Assembly: GCA_019314105.1 (NCBI GenBank) | Contig: JAFCZY010000147.1 | Location: 1 to 6,779, forward strand | Reading direction: 5' to 3' | Length of the DNA: 6,779 nucleotides | Origin: Deltaproteobacteria bacterium | Lineage (GTDB): Bacteria > Desulfobacterota > Desulfobacteria > Desulfobacterales > Desulfobacteraceae | Shown here: positions 6,277-6,779 of the stretch, one piece after another | How the letters are laid out: every line of letters starts with the position of its first letter | Numbering within the stretch: position 1 is the stretch's first letter | Notes under the pieces: model-generated | Database searches by the model: none | What the model was told of the DNA's origin: nothing | What the model saw: the letters and a program-made list of their open reading frames with translations, nothing else | Position numbers and translations under genes: made by a program

Positions 6277-6779
6277 ATGAGCGAACTTCTGAAAACCATA
6301 TTTTTTAATACCCACCAGGAACTTGATGCAACCCTTGTAGAATTCGGGGGATGGGAAATGCCCATCCAATATCCTGCCGGCATCATTAATGAACATATGG
6401 CAACCCGTAAAAAAGCCGGTATCTTTGATGTGTCGCACATGGGAAGACTCTATTTTAAAGGAAAGGACACCCTGCCGTTTTTACAGCATGTTTTAACCAA
6501 CAATGCCATGGCATTAGATATAGGTGAAAGCCAGTACACGCTGATTCAGAATGAAAACGGGGGTGCCATTGATGATGCCTATTTATACCGGTTTAAGCCG
6601 GATGAATATCTGCTGGTGGTCAATGCGTCGAATCGGGAAAAAGATGTGGCCCATTTTGAAAAATATTTAAAGCTGTTTTCAGATATTGAAATGATTGACA
6701 ACACTTTTGAAGTGGCCATGATTTCCCTTCAAGGTCCTTTTTCAAAATCCATTATCGAAACAATGGTTACAGGCGGTGC
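6277..6779 (+). CDS. gcvT: Aminomethyltransferase, glycine cleavage system T-protein (5' part, cut by right edge)
   Basis: GcvT takes the aminomethyl group carried on the lipoyl arm of H-protein and transfers its one-carbon unit to tetrahydrofolate, releasing ammonia. It works in the cytoplasm with GcvP, GcvH and the lipoamide dehydrogenase. The 167 complete residues visible are the N-terminal part of a protein usually about 360-370 residues long. The family signatures are [10 protein letters not shown] (23-32), FDVSHMG (50-56), [11 protein letters not shown] (95-105, with the Asp pair equivalent to the catalytic aspartate region of E. coli GcvT), [12 protein letters not shown] (112-123) and SLQGP (150-154). 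The start is clear: ATG 6277 is preceded by AAGGAG (6263-6268) at 8-nt spacing, and homology begins within the first residues. It is divergent from the helicase operon and not functionally related to it. I see no glycine riboswitch in the leader. The frame is intact to the window edge. Confidence 0.96.
   Translation, partial: MSELLKTIFFNTHQELDATLVEFGGWEMPIQYPAGIINEHMATRKKAGIFDVSHMGRLYFKGKDTLPFLQHVLTNNAMALDIGESQYTLIQNENGGAIDDAYLYRFKPDEYLLVVNASNREKDVAHFEKYLKLFSDIEMIDNTFEVAMISLQGPFSKSIIETMVTGG

Noticed and set aside
6253..6438. Minus-strand 61-codon frame at the start of gcvT
   Set aside because: It is antisense to well-conserved GcvT sequence with a strong ribosome-binding site on the plus strand.

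Overview
The window carries an AT-rich, bacterial-type locus with two divergent parts. On the minus strand (about 5572 down to 1, running off the left edge) is a two-gene DNA-processing module: a 1117-residue protein with an N-terminal phospholipase-D/HKD-type nuclease domain fused to a complete SNF2-type helicase, followed with an 8-nt overlap by a large Eco57I-like N6-adenine DNA methyltransferase. On the plus strand, starting at 6277 and running off the right edge, is the 5' part of gcvT, the aminomethyltransferase (T-protein) of the glycine cleavage system. No taxonomic marker is present. The AT-rich sequence and the style of the GcvT N-terminus recall low-GC Desulfobacterota-like bacteria, but that is a weak impression.

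The minus-strand genes look like a phage-defence or restriction-modification module. The HKD domain would supply nuclease activity, the SNF2 motor would supply ATP-driven translocation or remodelling on DNA, and the methyltransferase would mark self DNA. The two genes are translationally coupled and read from one upstream region at about 5581-5640. This role is inferred from domain content and order. The genes left of position 1, which could show whether it belongs to a larger system such as DISARM or BREX, are outside the window.

The methyltransferase is not one continuous frame. The N-terminal part (start at 2232 or 2226) stops at TGA 1149-1147. The rest, including the SAM-binding motif DPTCGSGAFL and the I-R-A-G-N-T-L-V-G motif, is open in the -1 frame from 1156 to the left edge. 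The frames meet at an in-phase A AAA AAG heptamer (1162-1156), the slippery sequence used for -1 frameshifting in E. coli dnaX. A Shine-Dalgarno-like GAGG lies 7 nt upstream and a small hairpin just downstream. The alternatives are an ordinary disrupting indel or an assembly error. An apparent loss of residues at the same spot, relative to my memory of the family, favours the indel.

The 704-bp gap (5573-6276) has no convincing gene. It holds a perfect 11-bp inverted repeat (5990-6016), a weaker hairpin (5888-5910), and a tandem heptamer repeat plus a short palindrome just upstream of the helicase gene. A strong ribosome-binding site precedes gcvT. In sampled lines the gcvT coding sequence is visibly less AT-rich than the defence-like genes, consistent with the module being a horizontally acquired insert beside a housekeeping gene.
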